Positions 6,961-16,706 are shown, counted from the first letter of the stretch. The stretch: 64,000 nucleotides of DNA from Flavobacterium macrobrachii (GCF_014486675.1 NZ_JACTAC010000004.1:1-64000), one strand, 5' to 3'. Numbers and translations are program-made. The notes: generated by a model from the sequence alone, not told the origin.

Positions 6961-9441
6961 CTACAATTTCACACTCAACTTCAAATTGAAAACACGAGTT
7001 GTCATAAAATTTGGAATTCCGTATTGGTTTTTGGTATAAGCATCACGAACCCAAGTGTTAGTAATCGCATTTTGATTGTTGAAAATATTAAAAATTTCAA
7101 AGCCAAGAGACAAATCCTCAAAACGTTTTAACCAATGTCCATCAGGTCGTTCGTTGTTTTTTTCGGTTAAAACATACGAGAAACCAACATCAGCACGGCG
7201 ATAATCTCTCAAACGACTTTGATACGTATAAACATCTGCATAAGAAGGCGAACCGCCAGGCAAACCAGTGTTGTAAACCAAATTCATGTATAATTTCATA
7301 CTAGGCAAATTTGGCATATAATCTTGGAAAAGTATTCCAAATTTCAGTCGTTGATCGGTTGGACGAGCAATATTTCCTCTACCGTTTTGATTTTCTTCGG
7401 TTTTCATATAACCAAAACTCAACCACGATTCGGTTCCAGGAACGAATTCTCCATTCAAACGCATGTCTAAACCTTGCGCATAAGCAGTTGCATCATTATT
7501 TGCGCGATAACGAATTCTAACATTTTCTAATGTATAAGTATTGACATCAGTCATCGATTTATAGTACAATTCTGTAACCAATTTAAATGGACGATTGTTC
7601 ATTTTGAAATTATAATCGTTGCTTGCTACAAAATGTATCGATTGTTGCGCTTTTACATTTGGATTAACCACACCATTCATATCTCTTAACTCGCGATAGA
7701 ACGGCGGTTGATGATAAAATCCGGTCGCAAATCGGAATATCATATCTTTTTCCCAATTTGGTTTTAAAGTCAATTGCGCTCTTGGACTAACCGTAGTTTG
7801 GTTTTTTGAATTCGAAATATTATCGCCAGTTACTTTCCAATGATGAGCGCGAACTCCAAAATTGAACCAATAATCCGTTGAACCAATTTGGTCTTTAAAA
7901 CTCCATTGCGCATAACCCGAAAGTCGATTAATGTCAATAAAATTGGTTGCTCTAACATTTTGATATGGAACTAACGGACCAATATAAGGATTGTAAGGTT
8001 GATCGTTTCCAGCGAAATTCAAATTTGGCGGATTGATTGAAAATCCTGCCGAATCAATTACTTCCCATTCTACAATTCGATCGCGAATATTTTCACGAGT
8101 GTATTTAAAACCCCAATCAATTTGGTGCTTTTTGTTGTTGAGTTGGTGAACACCTTTAATTTCTGCATTGACGATTAAAGCATCCAAATCATTTCGAGCA
8201 TGATTTAATTGTGTTCCAATGCCTTGACTAAAAGTAACTTCGCCTAACGTTTCGGAACCAATATTGGTATCAACATCGCCTAAAAAATAAGCGGCAAAAA
8301 TATCAAAATACTCTTGTTCTTTGGTATGATAAATTGAACTTATGAATTTATAGGTATTGTTTTCATCGGCATTAAAAACCGTTTTGAAAGCACCAAAAAG
8401 AGTTTCGTATTTGTCATTTTCTTGTCCTTCATAAAAAACTTGCAATGCAATGGGTTCGTCAATGGTTCCAAAATTAGTCTGACGTGTCAACGGTTGGTAG
8501 TTGTACACATTTCGAGATGCATTTCCTAAAAAACTGAAATTCCATTTGTCATTTGGAGTAAAATTCACAATCGATTGTACGTCCATAAACGTTGGACGAT
8601 AGTTGGTTTGCGTTTCTTGACTATTAACCAAAAGTGAATTGTCTCGATAACGAACTCCTGTAATATTGGACCATTTTTTATTTTTGGAAACCAAATCGGC
8701 AGTTATACTTCCGCCAAGAAAACTAGCTTCGGCAGCCAATGCAAATTTTTTCGGTTGACGATAGGTAATGTCCAAAACCGAAGACAATTTATCGCCAAAT
8801 TTAGCTTGAAAACCTCCAGCCGAAAAGTCCACATTTTGGACCATATCGGTATTGGTAAAACTCAAACCTTCTTGCTGACCAGAACGAATTAAAAACGGAC
8901 GATAGACTTCGATTTCGTTTACATAAACCAGGTTTTCATCATAGTTTCCACCACGAACGTTATAACCAGAACTTAATTCGCTATTCGAATTTACACCAGG
9001 TAAAACCTTCAAAACACTTTCTATTCCAGGCATTGCACTAGGATTTTTTCTGATGACTTCGGGTTCGATACTTGTAATTCCTTGAACTCGTCTTCGGCTA
9101 CTGGTAATCACCACGTCGCTTAGTTGTTCAGCTTTATCAGACATGACAATATGATATTCAAATTCCTCATTAGGTTTTAGTTGCAATGTTGCTGTTATGT
9201 TTTTTAGTGCAACGTGTGTAAAAACTAAAACTACTTTTTGATTTGCTGGAACGGTAATCGTGTAAAAACCATTTTTATCAGTAACGGATGATTTCGAAAG
9301 ATAGCTAACGTTAACGTTTTCAATGGGTTTGCTATTTTCGTCTAGCACTATTCCAGCTACTTTTGCGGTTGCGTTTTGCGAAAATGATTTTATACAAAGG
9401 ATAAAAAATAGGAACGAAAAGAATAAATGTTTTGTTTTCAA
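6961..9441 (-). CDS. TonB-dependent outer-membrane receptor with N-terminal carboxypeptidase-regulatory domain
   Basis: The 826-residue protein has a signal peptide ending near SFSQ (residue 22). Next come a carboxypeptidase-regulatory-like beta-sandwich (about 25-110, VAGIVLDENSKPIENVNVSY), a plug domain (about 115-230, including LKVLPGVNSNSELSSGYNVRGG) and a barrel ending in MTTRVFNLKLSVKL. The terminal hydrophobic pattern is typical of outer-membrane insertion. No SusD-like partner is adjacent, so this is not a classical SusCD pair. The substrate cannot be predicted. The gene lies 9 bases after the M23 peptidase and 17-38 bases before the lipoprotein, all in one transcription direction. 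Confidence 0.93.
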   Translation of the reverse strand: MKTKHLFFSFLFFILCIKSFSQNATAKVAGIVLDENSKPIENVNVSYLSKSSVTDKNGFYTITVPANQKVVLVFTHVALKNITATLQLKPNEEFEYHIVMSDKAEQLSDVVITSSRRRVQGITSIEPEVIRKNPSAMPGIESVLKVLPGVNSNSELSSGYNVRGGNYDENLVYVNEIEVYRPFLIRSGQQEGLSFTNTDMVQNVDFSAGGFQAKFGDKLSSVLDITYRQPKKFALAAEASFLGGSITADLVSKNKKWSNITGVRYRDNSLLVNSQETQTNYRPTFMDVQSIVNFTPNDKWNFSFLGNASRNVYNYQPLTRQTNFGTIDEPIALQVFYEGQENDKYETLFGAFKTVFNADENNTYKFISSIYHTKEQEYFDIFAAYFLGDVDTNIGSETLGEVTFSQGIGTQLNHARNDLDALIVNAEIKGVHQLNNKKHQIDWGFKYTRENIRDRIVEWEVIDSAGFSINPPNLNFAGNDQPYNPYIGPLVPYQNVRATNFIDINRLSGYAQWSFKDQIGSTDYWFNFGVRAHHWKVTGDNISNSKNQTTVSPRAQLTLKPNWEKDMIFRFATGFYHQPPFYRELRDMNGVVNPNVKAQQSIHFVASNDYNFKMNNRPFKLVTELYYKSMTDVNTYTLENVRIRYRANNDATAYAQGLDMRLNGEFVPGTESWLSFGYMKTEENQNGRGNIARPTDQRLKFGILFQDYMPNLPSMKLYMNLVYNTGLPGGSPSYADVYTYQSRLRDYRRADVGFSYVLTEKNNERPDGHWLKRFEDLSLGFEIFNIFNNQNAITNTWVRDAYTKNQYGIPNFMTTRVFNLKLSVKL

Positions 9442-9450
9442 ACTATAGTG

Positions 9451-11148
9451 TTATTGTTTTTGACTTCTATAAAAATGTGTTTCAAATATAGTAGAATTTC
9501 CAACATTATCGGTAACTACTACTTTTAAATCGTTTTTCCCTTCGGCAACAATTCCGTCAGAAAACTTATGAGTTAAACGTTTCAGTTTACTTTCATATTC
9601 CAATAGAATCCATTTTCCATTGAGGTAACCTTCATAACTTTTTATGCCAGATAAATCATCAGAAATGGTTAAATGAATTGTTTTTCGGTCGGAAATCCAT
9701 TTTTCTGCTATATTTTTTGCCAAAATTATTTCGGGAGAAATAGTGTCTTTTACTAACCGATATTCGCCCAAAGTTTTGGTGTAAATTGAAAACGTATTTT
9801 TATAGCGTTTTGTTGTGTAGTGATTTATTTTTTTTCCGTCAAAAAGACCAATGAACATTTTTTCTCTATCTTTTTCTGATGAAATGCTGTCTTCAAACGC
9901 AATTTGAAAACTAGAATGCGCCGGAATAAAATCGCGATGTACTTTTACAGTGTTATTTTGGACTTCAAAATCCATATAAAAATCGTCATAAAATGTATTG
10001 GTTGGTATAGTTACGGTAACATTTTCTAATGAAAAAATATTATCACGTTTAGTTTTTACATGATATTTTGATGTTTTTGGTTTTTCTGCAACAACTGATG
10101 ATGTATTTGAAAATGAAATTGGAATGCAAATTCTCGATTTGTTTCCATGAAAATCAGAAACTTCAATTTTGTAAAGTTTTGTTAAGTTATTAGTTACGTC
10201 AATAATTCCAGAATTAACATCGGTTTTAAGAATACTCAATGGATACAAATTTACAGCAAACAATTTTTGAATACGCTGTTTTTCATTTTTAAAACGTTCG
10301 TAATCAATCAAAGCATTAATGTATCGCGTTTCGTCAAATGAAAAAGTGTCAAAAGTATAACCAAAACTCAAGTTTCCGTTTAGAAACGTTTCCACTTTAA
10401 AAGCGCCATTTGTATTCCACGAAACATCATCATAATCGTTTACTACAATTCCAAAACCAATTTTTCCATTGGCAGCAATTTTTTCGGCTAAATAATCGCC
10501 ATTAATTTGTTGATCATATGTTAAAAGCAAAGGTCTTTTTGACTGATTTACTATCGAGTTTTCATCGATTGGATACACATACAATCCCATGAAAAATGGT
10601 TTCTTGGTATCTTTTATTTCAGTGTCAAATCCAAAATACATCGGATTAATTATTTTTTCGGATGCTGTATCTCTAATTTCAAAATGCAAATGCGGACCAT
10701 CTGAACCACCAGTATTTCCAGATATTGCAATGATTTCGCCTTTTTTTACCAATAAATCTGTTGGCTGCAAAAGCAATTCAATTTCATAAGATTTGGCTTT
10801 GTATTGTTCGTTAATAATAAATTTTTCAATTTCTCCAAAACCCGATTGCAAATGTCCATAAACGGTTGTGTAACCATTTGGATGCGTTATGTAGATTGCT
10901 TTTCCATAACCGCCATGCGTAATTTTTATTCTCGAAATATAACCTTCGGCTGCGGCATACACATTCAAACCTTCTTTTTGTTGTGTCTTAAAATCAAAAC
11001 CAGCATGAAAATGATTGGAGCGCAATTCACCAAAATTTCCCGACAATTGCAACGGAATATCAAGCGGAGAGCAAAAATAATCTTTCGGATAATTATCTTG
11101 CGCATAAAAAGTTAGCGAATAGAAAAATAGGATTATAACATTTTTCAT
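9451..11148 (-). CDS. Secreted M23 (LytM/lysostaphin-type) metallopeptidase
   Basis: The 565-residue protein has a signal peptide (MKNVIILFFYSLTFYAQ). The M23 domain is near residues 30-165, with zinc ligands in NHFHAGFDF (His and Asp) and in GPHLHFEI (HxH). A long C-terminal part of beta-rich character follows, including FDEDSISSE-like and DDLSGIKSYEG segments that look like Ig or fibronectin folds. The expected activity is cleavage of peptidoglycan cross-links in the periplasm, or a regulatory role if inactive; all visible ligands are present. It heads the minus-strand cluster with the TonB receptor and lipoprotein. Confidence 0.9.
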   Translation of the reverse strand: MKNVIILFFYSLTFYAQDNYPKDYFCSPLDIPLQLSGNFGELRSNHFHAGFDFKTQQKEGLNVYAAAEGYISRIKITHGGYGKAIYITHPNGYTTVYGHLQSGFGEIEKFIINEQYKAKSYEIELLLQPTDLLVKKGEIIAISGNTGGSDGPHLHFEIRDTASEKIINPMYFGFDTEIKDTKKPFFMGLYVYPIDENSIVNQSKRPLLLTYDQQINGDYLAEKIAANGKIGFGIVVNDYDDVSWNTNGAFKVETFLNGNLSFGYTFDTFSFDETRYINALIDYERFKNEKQRIQKLFAVNLYPLSILKTDVNSGIIDVTNNLTKLYKIEVSDFHGNKSRICIPISFSNTSSVVAEKPKTSKYHVKTKRDNIFSLENVTVTIPTNTFYDDFYMDFEVQNNTVKVHRDFIPAHSSFQIAFEDSISSEKDREKMFIGLFDGKKINHYTTKRYKNTFSIYTKTLGEYRLVKDTISPEIILAKNIAEKWISDRKTIHLTISDDLSGIKSYEGYLNGKWILLEYESKLKRLTHKFSDGIVAEGKNDLKVVVTDNVGNSTIFETHFYRSQKQ

Positions 11149-11276
11149 ACTAAATGTTTTTGCTAATATAATAAAAAAGTACGTAATAAATTACATTAAA
11201 ATAAAGAAACTAACTAATTAAGAAACAATTTCTTAAACAAGTTTTTAGAATAAACAATAAATAATGAAAAAAATTA

Positions 11277-11306
11277 TTGCATTACTAAAATAGAATACTA
11301 ACTTTG
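11277..11306 (+). promoter_or_regulatory. Promoter of the coiled-coil/zapA operon
   Basis: TAACTTTG (11299-11306) matches the Bacteroidota -7 box exactly. TTG sits 19 bases upstream of it, matching a weak -33 box. The start codon is about 29 bases downstream. Confidence 0.6.
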
Positions 11307-11334
11307 TGAATTAAGAAACGAAAATCCCATTTGG

Positions 11335-11625
11335 ATGAGTGAAGTTGCAGAAATAATTGATTCTGTTGAAGGTAGAATTCAAAAGCTGTTCGAAAAAATG
11401 AATAGTTTACAAGTCTATACTTGTCAATTGGAAACAGAATTAAAGAAAGCTGTAACAACTATCGATACTCAATCACGAGAGATTGAGCAATTGAAAGGAG
11501 AAACAAAATCGTTAAAAATGGCAAATTCGTTACTTGGCAGTGAAGACAATAAGAGAGATACAAAACTGAAAATAAATTCATTAATTAAAGAAATCGATTA
11601 TTGCATAGCGCAACTATCAGATTAA
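11335..11625 (+). CDS. Small coiled-coil protein, upstream of zapA (ZapB-like in form)
   Basis: The 96-residue protein is nearly all helix with a heptad pattern (about residues 5-60), has no membrane segment and contains only one cysteine. It lies 4 bases upstream of zapA and shares its promoter. By length, coiled-coil content and linkage it could be a ZapB-like partner of ZapA in FtsZ-ring assembly. I cannot see sequence identity to ZapB, so this is inference. A generic conserved hypothetical is the safer label. Confidence 0.75.
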   Translation: MSEVAEIIDSVEGRIQKLFEKMNSLQVYTCQLETELKKAVTTIDTQSREIEQLKGETKSLKMANSLLGSEDNKRDTKLKINSLIKEIDYCIAQLSD

Positions 11626-11629
11626 TGCT

Positions 11630-11926
11630 ATGAGTGAAAAGCTTAAGATAAAAATATCAATTGCCGACCGAGTTTATCCGCTAACTGTTGATCCGTCACA
11701 GGAAGAAGGTTTGCGAAGTGCTTCAAAGAAAATTGATACTATGATTAAGCAATTTGAAGAAAATTATGCTGTTCGTGATAAACAAGATGTGTTAGCTATG
11801 TGTGCTTTACAATTTGCATCACAAGTGGAACAAAAACAATTGAACAATGCAATTGATGGAACAGAAACAGCAGAACGATTGACAAAAATTAATGATTTAT
11901 TATTGGAATATCTCAATAGAAAATAA
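11630..11926 (+). CDS. zapA: Cell division protein ZapA
   Basis: The 98-residue protein has the ZapA pattern. An N-terminal beta-hairpin domain (LKIKISIADRVYPLTVDPSQEEGLR) is followed by helices with the conserved DVLAMCALQFASQVEQ segment and a C-terminal coiled coil. ZapA is a cytoplasmic dimer/tetramer that bundles FtsZ protofilaments at midcell. It follows the small coiled-coil gene by 4 bases and is itself followed by the 6S RNA gene, an order also seen in proteobacteria (zapA-ssrS). Confidence 0.93.
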   Translation: MSEKLKIKISIADRVYPLTVDPSQEEGLRSASKKIDTMIKQFEENYAVRDKQDVLAMCALQFASQVEQKQLNNAIDGTETAERLTKINDLLLEYLNRK

Positions 11927-11955
11927 TACGTTCTTATACATAAAATTAAAACACT

Positions 11956-12115
11956 GCCTACATTAGATTTTAATTGGTAAACTCAACACTAACAAATTAG
12001 AATGAGCAAATCGTCGCTACTAAAGTATGCCTCTATATCGGGGAAACTTGAACAGCGAGTTAGCTCAAAACTTGTCTTTACGAGTTTATGCATTCACCTA
12101 ATGTAGGCTTTTTTT
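11956..12115 (+). ncRNA. ssrS: 6S RNA (candidate)
   Basis: An 11-bp terminal stem, GCCTACATTAG (11956-11966) with CTAATGTAGGC (12098-12108), encloses about 130 bases and is followed directly by seven T, as in a terminator. The size, the long closing stem, an interior able to open into a bubble, and the zapA-rny location all fit 6S RNA. 6S RNA mimics an open promoter and binds the housekeeping RNA polymerase. No coding frame fits the interval. A covariance-model search was not possible here. Confidence 0.75.
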
Positions 12116-12137
12116 ATACCTAAAACACAAACAAAAA

Positions 12138-13700
12138 ATGGAAATTACATTTATAATACTCGCCGCGATAGTTGGAATTGGTGGAGGATTTGGAATAGCA
12201 AAGTTTTTAGAAAAAAGCAATGTTTCTAACCTAATCAAAAATGCAAAAAAGGAAGCAGCATCAATTTTAAAAGATGCTAATCTTGAAGCAGAAAACATAA
12301 AAAAAGATAAATTACTTCAAGCAAAAGAAAAATTTTTAGAGCTAAAATCGGAACATGAAAAAGAGATTTTAGGCAAAGACAAAAAAATTGCTGAGGTAGA
12401 AAAAAGAATTCGCGACAAAGAGTCACAGGTTTCAAATGAATTGTCAAAAGCTAAAAAAGTAAATGACGATTATGAAAATAAAACCAAAGAATACGAAGCA
12501 AAAATTGAACTTCTTGATAAAAAACAACAAGAATTAGAAAAACTTCACAAAAGCCAAGTGGAGCAATTGGAAGTTATCTCTGGACTTTCGGCGGATGAAG
12601 CCAAAGAACAATTGGTTGAGAGCTTAAAAGCTGAGGCAAAAACCAAAGCGATGTCGCATATTCAAGATACCATTGAAGAAGCAAAATTAACAGCACAACA
12701 AGAAGCTAAAAAAGTTATCATCAACACCATTCAACGTGTTGGAACCGAAGAAGCAGTTGAAAACTGTGTTTCGGTTTTCAATATTGAATCGGATGATGTT
12801 AAAGGAAGAATTATTGGTCGTGAAGGAAGAAATATCCGTGCGCTTGAAGCTGCAACTGGAGTTGAAATTATTGTAGATGATACGCCAGAAGCTATTATTC
12901 TTTCTTGTTTTGATCCAGTTAGAAGAGAAATTGCTCGTTTATCATTACATAAATTAGTTACTGACGGAAGAATTCACCCGGCGAGAATTGAAGAGGTTGT
13001 TGCTAAAACAACAAAACAAATTGACGAAGAAATTGCCGAAGTTGGAAAACGTACTGTTATCGATTTAGGAATTCATGGTTTACATCCTGAGTTGATTAAA
13101 GTTGTGGGAAGAATGAAATACCGTTCATCTTATGGACAAAATTTACTGCAACACTCAAGAGAAGTTGCTAAACTTTGTGGAATTATGGCAGCCGAACTAG
13201 GCTTGAATGTAAAGCTAGCTAAACGTGCTGGACTTTTACACGATATTGGTAAAGTTCCAGATACAGAAAGCGATTTACCACACGCATTATTAGGTATGCA
13301 ATGGGCAGAAAAATATGGTGAAAAAGAAGAAGTTTGCAACGCTATTGGTGCGCATCATGATGAAATTGAAATGAAATATTTAATTTCTCCAATTATTCAA
13401 GTTTGTGATGCTATTTCGGGGGCAAGACCTGGCGCAAGACGTCAAGTTCTAGATTCGTATATCCAACGTTTGAAAGATTTAGAAGGAATTGCTTTTGGTT
13501 TCCAAGGAGTGAAAAATGCTTATGCCATTCAAGCTGGACGTGAATTGAGAGTTATTGTAGAAAGTGAAAAAGTTTCTGATGAAATGGCTTCAAACCTTTC
13601 TTTTGAGATTTCTCAAAAAATCCAAACTGAGATGACTTATCCAGGTCAAGTAAAAATTACTGTTATTCGTGAAACTCGTGCAGTAAATATTGCTAAATAA
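12138..13700 (+). CDS. rny: Ribonuclease Y
   Basis: The 520-residue protein has an N-terminal membrane anchor (residues 3-25), a long coiled coil (about 30-200), a KH RNA-binding domain ([19 protein letters not shown], about 222-285) and an HD hydrolase domain with [10 protein letters not shown] and [10 protein letters not shown]. This is the standard RNase Y architecture and length. The enzyme starts mRNA decay at the inner membrane. It follows the 6S RNA and ends at a strong bidirectional terminator. Confidence 0.97.
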   Translation: MEITFIILAAIVGIGGGFGIAKFLEKSNVSNLIKNAKKEAASILKDANLEAENIKKDKLLQAKEKFLELKSEHEKEILGKDKKIAEVEKRIRDKESQVSNELSKAKKVNDDYENKTKEYEAKIELLDKKQQELEKLHKSQVEQLEVISGLSADEAKEQLVESLKAEAKTKAMSHIQDTIEEAKLTAQQEAKKVIINTIQRVGTEEAVENCVSVFNIESDDVKGRIIGREGRNIRALEAATGVEIIVDDTPEAIILSCFDPVRREIARLSLHKLVTDGRIHPARIEEVVAKTTKQIDEEIAEVGKRTVIDLGIHGLHPELIKVVGRMKYRSSYGQNLLQHSREVAKLCGIMAAELGLNVKLAKRAGLLHDIGKVPDTESDLPHALLGMQWAEKYGEKEEVCNAIGAHHDEIEMKYLISPIIQVCDAISGARPGARRQVLDSYIQRLKDLEGIAFGFQGVKNAYAIQAGRELRVIVESEKVSDEMASNLSFEISQKIQTEMTYPGQVKITVIRETRAVNIAK

Positions 13701-13723
13701 TAATATTACTATAATTACAAAAA

Positions 13724-13748
13724 AATAGCAACCTTTATGGTTGCTATT
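13724..13748. terminator. Bidirectional terminator between rny and response regulator
   Basis: A 10-bp stem (AATAGCAACC/GGTTGCTATT) with a 5-base loop has A-runs on the left and T-runs on the right. It can therefore terminate the two convergent transcripts from both sides. Confidence 0.85.
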
Positions 13749-13752
13749 TTTT

Positions 13753-14148
13753 TTAGTTACTAAATATTTCTTTTAAATCGTCAGCGGTCATTGGTTTTAG
13801 ATAATAATTTTTGACTTCGCTTTGATAATTTTTAGCTTTATTTTTATCAGTTGAATCGTCAGAAGAACTAACTATATAGATAATTATTTCTTTGGATAAT
13901 TTATCTTTTATCGCTTTGAATTCTTCTAAAAATTGCCATCCATCTAGAATTGGCATGTTGATATCTAAAAGAATTAAATCGGGAGGATTTTCTCCTTTAT
14001 TGAGTTTTGTTTTTATTCCTTCAATAGCTTGTAATCCGTTTTCAAAAAACTTTGGCGTTACGTTTATATTATTGTGTACTAGTAATTTTTTTATTATAAA
14101 GTGAAAAATTTTATCATCGTCAACTACAAAGACATCGTTAAATTTCAT
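13753..14148 (-). CDS. Single-domain response regulator (REC)
   Basis: The 131-residue protein is a stand-alone receiver domain. It has the acidic pair at Asp10-Asp12 (VVDDDK), the phospho-acceptor Asp62 (LILLDINMP), the switch Ser in IVSSSDDS and the conserved Lys in YYLKPM. It has no output domain, so it probably passes phosphate on or signals by protein contact. Its start overlaps the upstream histidine kinase stop by 11 bases, making the two a cognate pair. Confidence 0.95.
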   Translation of the reverse strand: MKFNDVFVVDDDKIFHFIIKKLLVHNNINVTPKFFENGLQAIEGIKTKLNKGENPPDLILLDINMPILDGWQFLEEFKAIKDKLSKEIIIYIVSSSDDSTDKNKAKNYQSEVKNYYLKPMTADDLKEIFSN

Positions 14149-15664
14149 TATTAAAAAATATTTTAAAAGTTGTACCTATATTTTTTTTGCTCTCTACTTC
14201 TACCTTTCCTCCCATCGATTCTATTTGGTTTTTGGTAATGAATAATCCTATTCCTCTTGCATCTGGATTGTTGTGAAAAGTTTTATACATTCCAAAGAGT
14301 TTTTCTCCATGTCGGTCTAAATCTATACCTAATCCGTTATCCTTTATCTTTAGGACAAACTTATCGTTTTCTTTTTCTAAATCATAATATATTTCAGGAA
14401 TTCTATCTGGATGCGAATATTTGATTGCGTTTGTAGTGAAATTCAAAAGAATACTTTCTAAATAAGAAGGATTGAAAGGTATGCTGTAATCTTTTGGAAT
14501 TTTTTTATAAATCTTAACTTTATTACTATTGATTTCTTCTCCTAATATTGCTAAAACTTTGTTTAAATAAGAATCAAGATTAAGCTTTTCCTTTTTAAGC
14601 GACATGTTATTATTGATATCAACTAATTCTTTTAAATGCTCTATCGTTTGATGTAAAGCATTTGAGGAAGTTCTCAAATACTGAAAAATTTCAGCTATAC
14701 TGTTCTGATCATTTTCTTCTTCAACTAAATCTAAAAGCATTTTAAAATTACTTGTATGAGAATTTAAGTTGTGAGAAACTATATGAGCAAAGTTTAATAA
14801 TCGGCTGTTTTGCTCATTTATAATTTCTAAAGTTTTCTTAAGCGCTTTTTCCTCTTCTTTTTGTTGGGTAATATCAGTATGTGTACCAATAATTCTTAAT
14901 GGATTACCATTTAAATCTCTCTCAATTACTTTTCCGCGACTCAATATCCATTTATATTTTCCTGATTTGGTGAGCATTCTTTTTACATTTTCATAATATG
15001 GAGTTTGATTATTAATGTGTAATTCAAATTCTTTTTGATAGTCATTAATATCATCTGGATGTATTCTATCATCCCATTTTTGATGAAAATCGACAACATC
15101 ATTCTCTTCTAATTCTAACATTTTCATTGATTGTGAAGAGTAAAACACTTTGTTTGTTTTTAAGTTTAAGTCCCAAACTCCTTTGATTGAAGCTTCCATG
15201 GCAAACTGAAACCTTTGTTCAGAAACTTTCAAATCTACTTCTAACTGTTTTTCAACTGTTATGTCAGACATTCTACCTGTCATTAGTATAGTATCAAAGT
15301 CGCTATGTTCTACATTTGCTACTGCTTTGAACCACCTTAAGCCTTTGGATGGCAAAATTGCTCTAAATTCAAAAGACCAATTTGACTGGTTTTGGTTAAG
15401 TTTTTGTAAAGATATTAACATTGCATCAAAATCATCAGGATGAATTTTTTCGCGAAATACAGTAGTTATATTAAAGTTTCTAACTTGTTCTTTAGTTAAC
15501 TCAAAATAATTTATAACAGCCTTATTGAAGAAAGTAAAAGTCAAAATTCCTGAGGAAGAATATGACAACTGAAAAACTAAATCAGGTAAATTGGATATCA
15601 TTTTTTTAAAAAAATAATTATCGCGCTGATTTATTTCTCTTATAGGAGAAAAATTATTAATCAT
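14138..15664 (-). CDS. PAS-domain sensor histidine kinase
   Basis: The 508-residue protein has no signal peptide or membrane segment, so it is a cytosolic sensor. There are at least two PAS/PAC modules (about 20-140 and 145-270; the second ends IIGTHTDITQQKEEEKAL). The dimerisation helix follows with the phospho-acceptor His in FAHIVSHNLNSH. The HATPase_c domain has the N box NFTTNAIKYSHP and the G boxes DNGLGIDL and ARGIGLFITK. It overlaps the single-domain response regulator. PAS3-type folds often bind haem, flavin or small ligands, but no ligand can be inferred. Confidence 0.93.
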   Translation of the reverse strand: MINNFSPIREINQRDNYFFKKMISNLPDLVFQLSYSSSGILTFTFFNKAVINYFELTKEQVRNFNITTVFREKIHPDDFDAMLISLQKLNQNQSNWSFEFRAILPSKGLRWFKAVANVEHSDFDTILMTGRMSDITVEKQLEVDLKVSEQRFQFAMEASIKGVWDLNLKTNKVFYSSQSMKMLELEENDVVDFHQKWDDRIHPDDINDYQKEFELHINNQTPYYENVKRMLTKSGKYKWILSRGKVIERDLNGNPLRIIGTHTDITQQKEEEKALKKTLEIINEQNSRLLNFAHIVSHNLNSHTSNFKMLLDLVEEENDQNSIAEIFQYLRTSSNALHQTIEHLKELVDINNNMSLKKEKLNLDSYLNKVLAILGEEINSNKVKIYKKIPKDYSIPFNPSYLESILLNFTTNAIKYSHPDRIPEIYYDLEKENDKFVLKIKDNGLGIDLDRHGEKLFGMYKTFHNNPDARGIGLFITKNQIESMGGKVEVESKKNIGTTFKIFFNNEI

Positions 15665-15693
15665 AGTTTATCGGTTAAGTTAATTTGCTTATA

Positions 15694-15730
15694 ATTACCT
15701 ACAATGATTTGGGAAAGAATTGTAGGTAAT
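15694..15730 (-). other. Hairpin in the histidine-kinase leader
   Basis: A 12-bp perfect stem (ATTACCTACAAT/ATTGTAGGTAAT) with a 13-base loop begins within a few bases of the -7 box. It would form the extreme 5' end of the kinase mRNA. A second inverted repeat, TAGTTTATCG (15664-15673) with CGATAAACTA (15754-15763), brackets the promoter. Confidence 0.6.
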
Positions 15731-15733
15731 ATT

Positions 15734-15741
15734 CAAATGTA
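15734..15741 (-). promoter_or_regulatory. -7 box (TACATTTG) of the histidine-kinase operon
   Basis: This is an exact TAnnTTTG match on the minus strand, 70 bases before the kinase start codon. The expected -33 TTTG is not well conserved. Confidence 0.55.
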
Positions 15742-15760
15742 GTAAAAAAATATCGATAAA

Positions 15761-16660
15761 CTACGTTTTTCTCGGATGAAATGCGTTTATTATTTGTTCT
15801 AAATGTTTTTTATCGAGATGAATATAAATTTCTGTAGTTGTAATTGATTCGTGTCCAAGCATGATTTGAATGGAACGTAAATCGGCTCCATTTTCGAGTA
15901 AATGTGTTGCAAATGAATGCCTTAGAGTATGTGGACTTATTTTTTTTTGTAGATTAATTTTTGTGGCTAAGGTTCTAATTATTGTAAAAATCATTGCTCT
16001 TGTAAGCTGTTTACCATGTTGATTTAAAAAAAGTGTGTCTTCGTGATTTTTAGCAATTTGCAAATGGTTTCTTATAGTTCCTTTATATACTTGTATGTAT
16101 TTTTGAGTTGATTTAGCTATTGGAACAAAACGTTGTTTGTTTCCTTTTCCTGAAACTTTTATAAAACCTTCGTCGAAAAAGAGGTCGGAGATTTTTAAAT
16201 TTACTAGTTCTGAGACTCTTAGTCCGCAACCGTAAAGTGTTTCTATTATTGCGCGGTTTCTTTCGCCTTCTTTTTTTGATAAATCTATTGCTTTTACTAG
16301 ATTATCTATTTCATCGATTGAAAGAGTATCTGGGAGTTTTCTTCCTATTCTTGGAGTTTCTATCAATTCCATTGGGTTGTTTGTTCGATAGTCTTCAAAG
16401 ATTAGATAGTTGAAGAATGCTTTTAGTCCTGATAGTATTCTTGCTTGAGAACGTGCGTTGAGTTCTTTTGAAATGGTATAAATAAACTGTTGGACCGTTT
16501 CGTCTTGAATAGCGATTGGTGAAACGGAGATATTGTTTTGTTCTAAATAACTACAAAGTCGTTGTAAATCGAATGTATAGTTATCGATGGTGTTTTGAGA
16601 TAAACCACGTTCTAGTTTTAAGTAGTGTTGAAAGCTTTTTATGTATTGGTTCCAGTTCAT
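15761..16660 (-). CDS. xerD: Tyrosine recombinase XerD
   Basis: The 299-residue protein has an N-terminal SAM-like core-binding domain (about 1-90) and a catalytic domain. All active-site residues are present: Arg148 in GCGLRVSEL, Lys172, His244 and Arg247 in PHTLRH, His270 in MLGHES and Tyr279 in TTEIYIHL. The length and close match to the XerD pattern point to the chromosome-dimer-resolving recombinase rather than an integrase. The XRE regulator gene lies 46 bases upstream in the same direction. No dif-like site is evident nearby. Confidence 0.92.
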   Translation of the reverse strand: MNWNQYIKSFQHYLKLERGLSQNTIDNYTFDLQRLCSYLEQNNISVSPIAIQDETVQQFIYTISKELNARSQARILSGLKAFFNYLIFEDYRTNNPMELIETPRIGRKLPDTLSIDEIDNLVKAIDLSKKEGERNRAIIETLYGCGLRVSELVNLKISDLFFDEGFIKVSGKGNKQRFVPIAKSTQKYIQVYKGTIRNHLQIAKNHEDTLFLNQHGKQLTRAMIFTIIRTLATKINLQKKISPHTLRHSFATHLLENGADLRSIQIMLGHESITTTEIYIHLDKKHLEQIINAFHPRKT

Positions 16661-16706
16661 TATATCATGAGTAGCTTGTTTTTTAACTGTACTGTGTGGT
16701 TTTTGT

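Noticed and set aside
6961-9441. SusC-type nutrient-uptake system
   Set aside because: No SusD-like gene is adjacent and the plug lacks the SusC signature seen in the A2M fusion.
15665-15760. dif recombination site near xerD
   Set aside because: The inverted repeats there have a 13-base or larger centre and do not show two 11-bp XerC/XerD arms around a 6-base centre.
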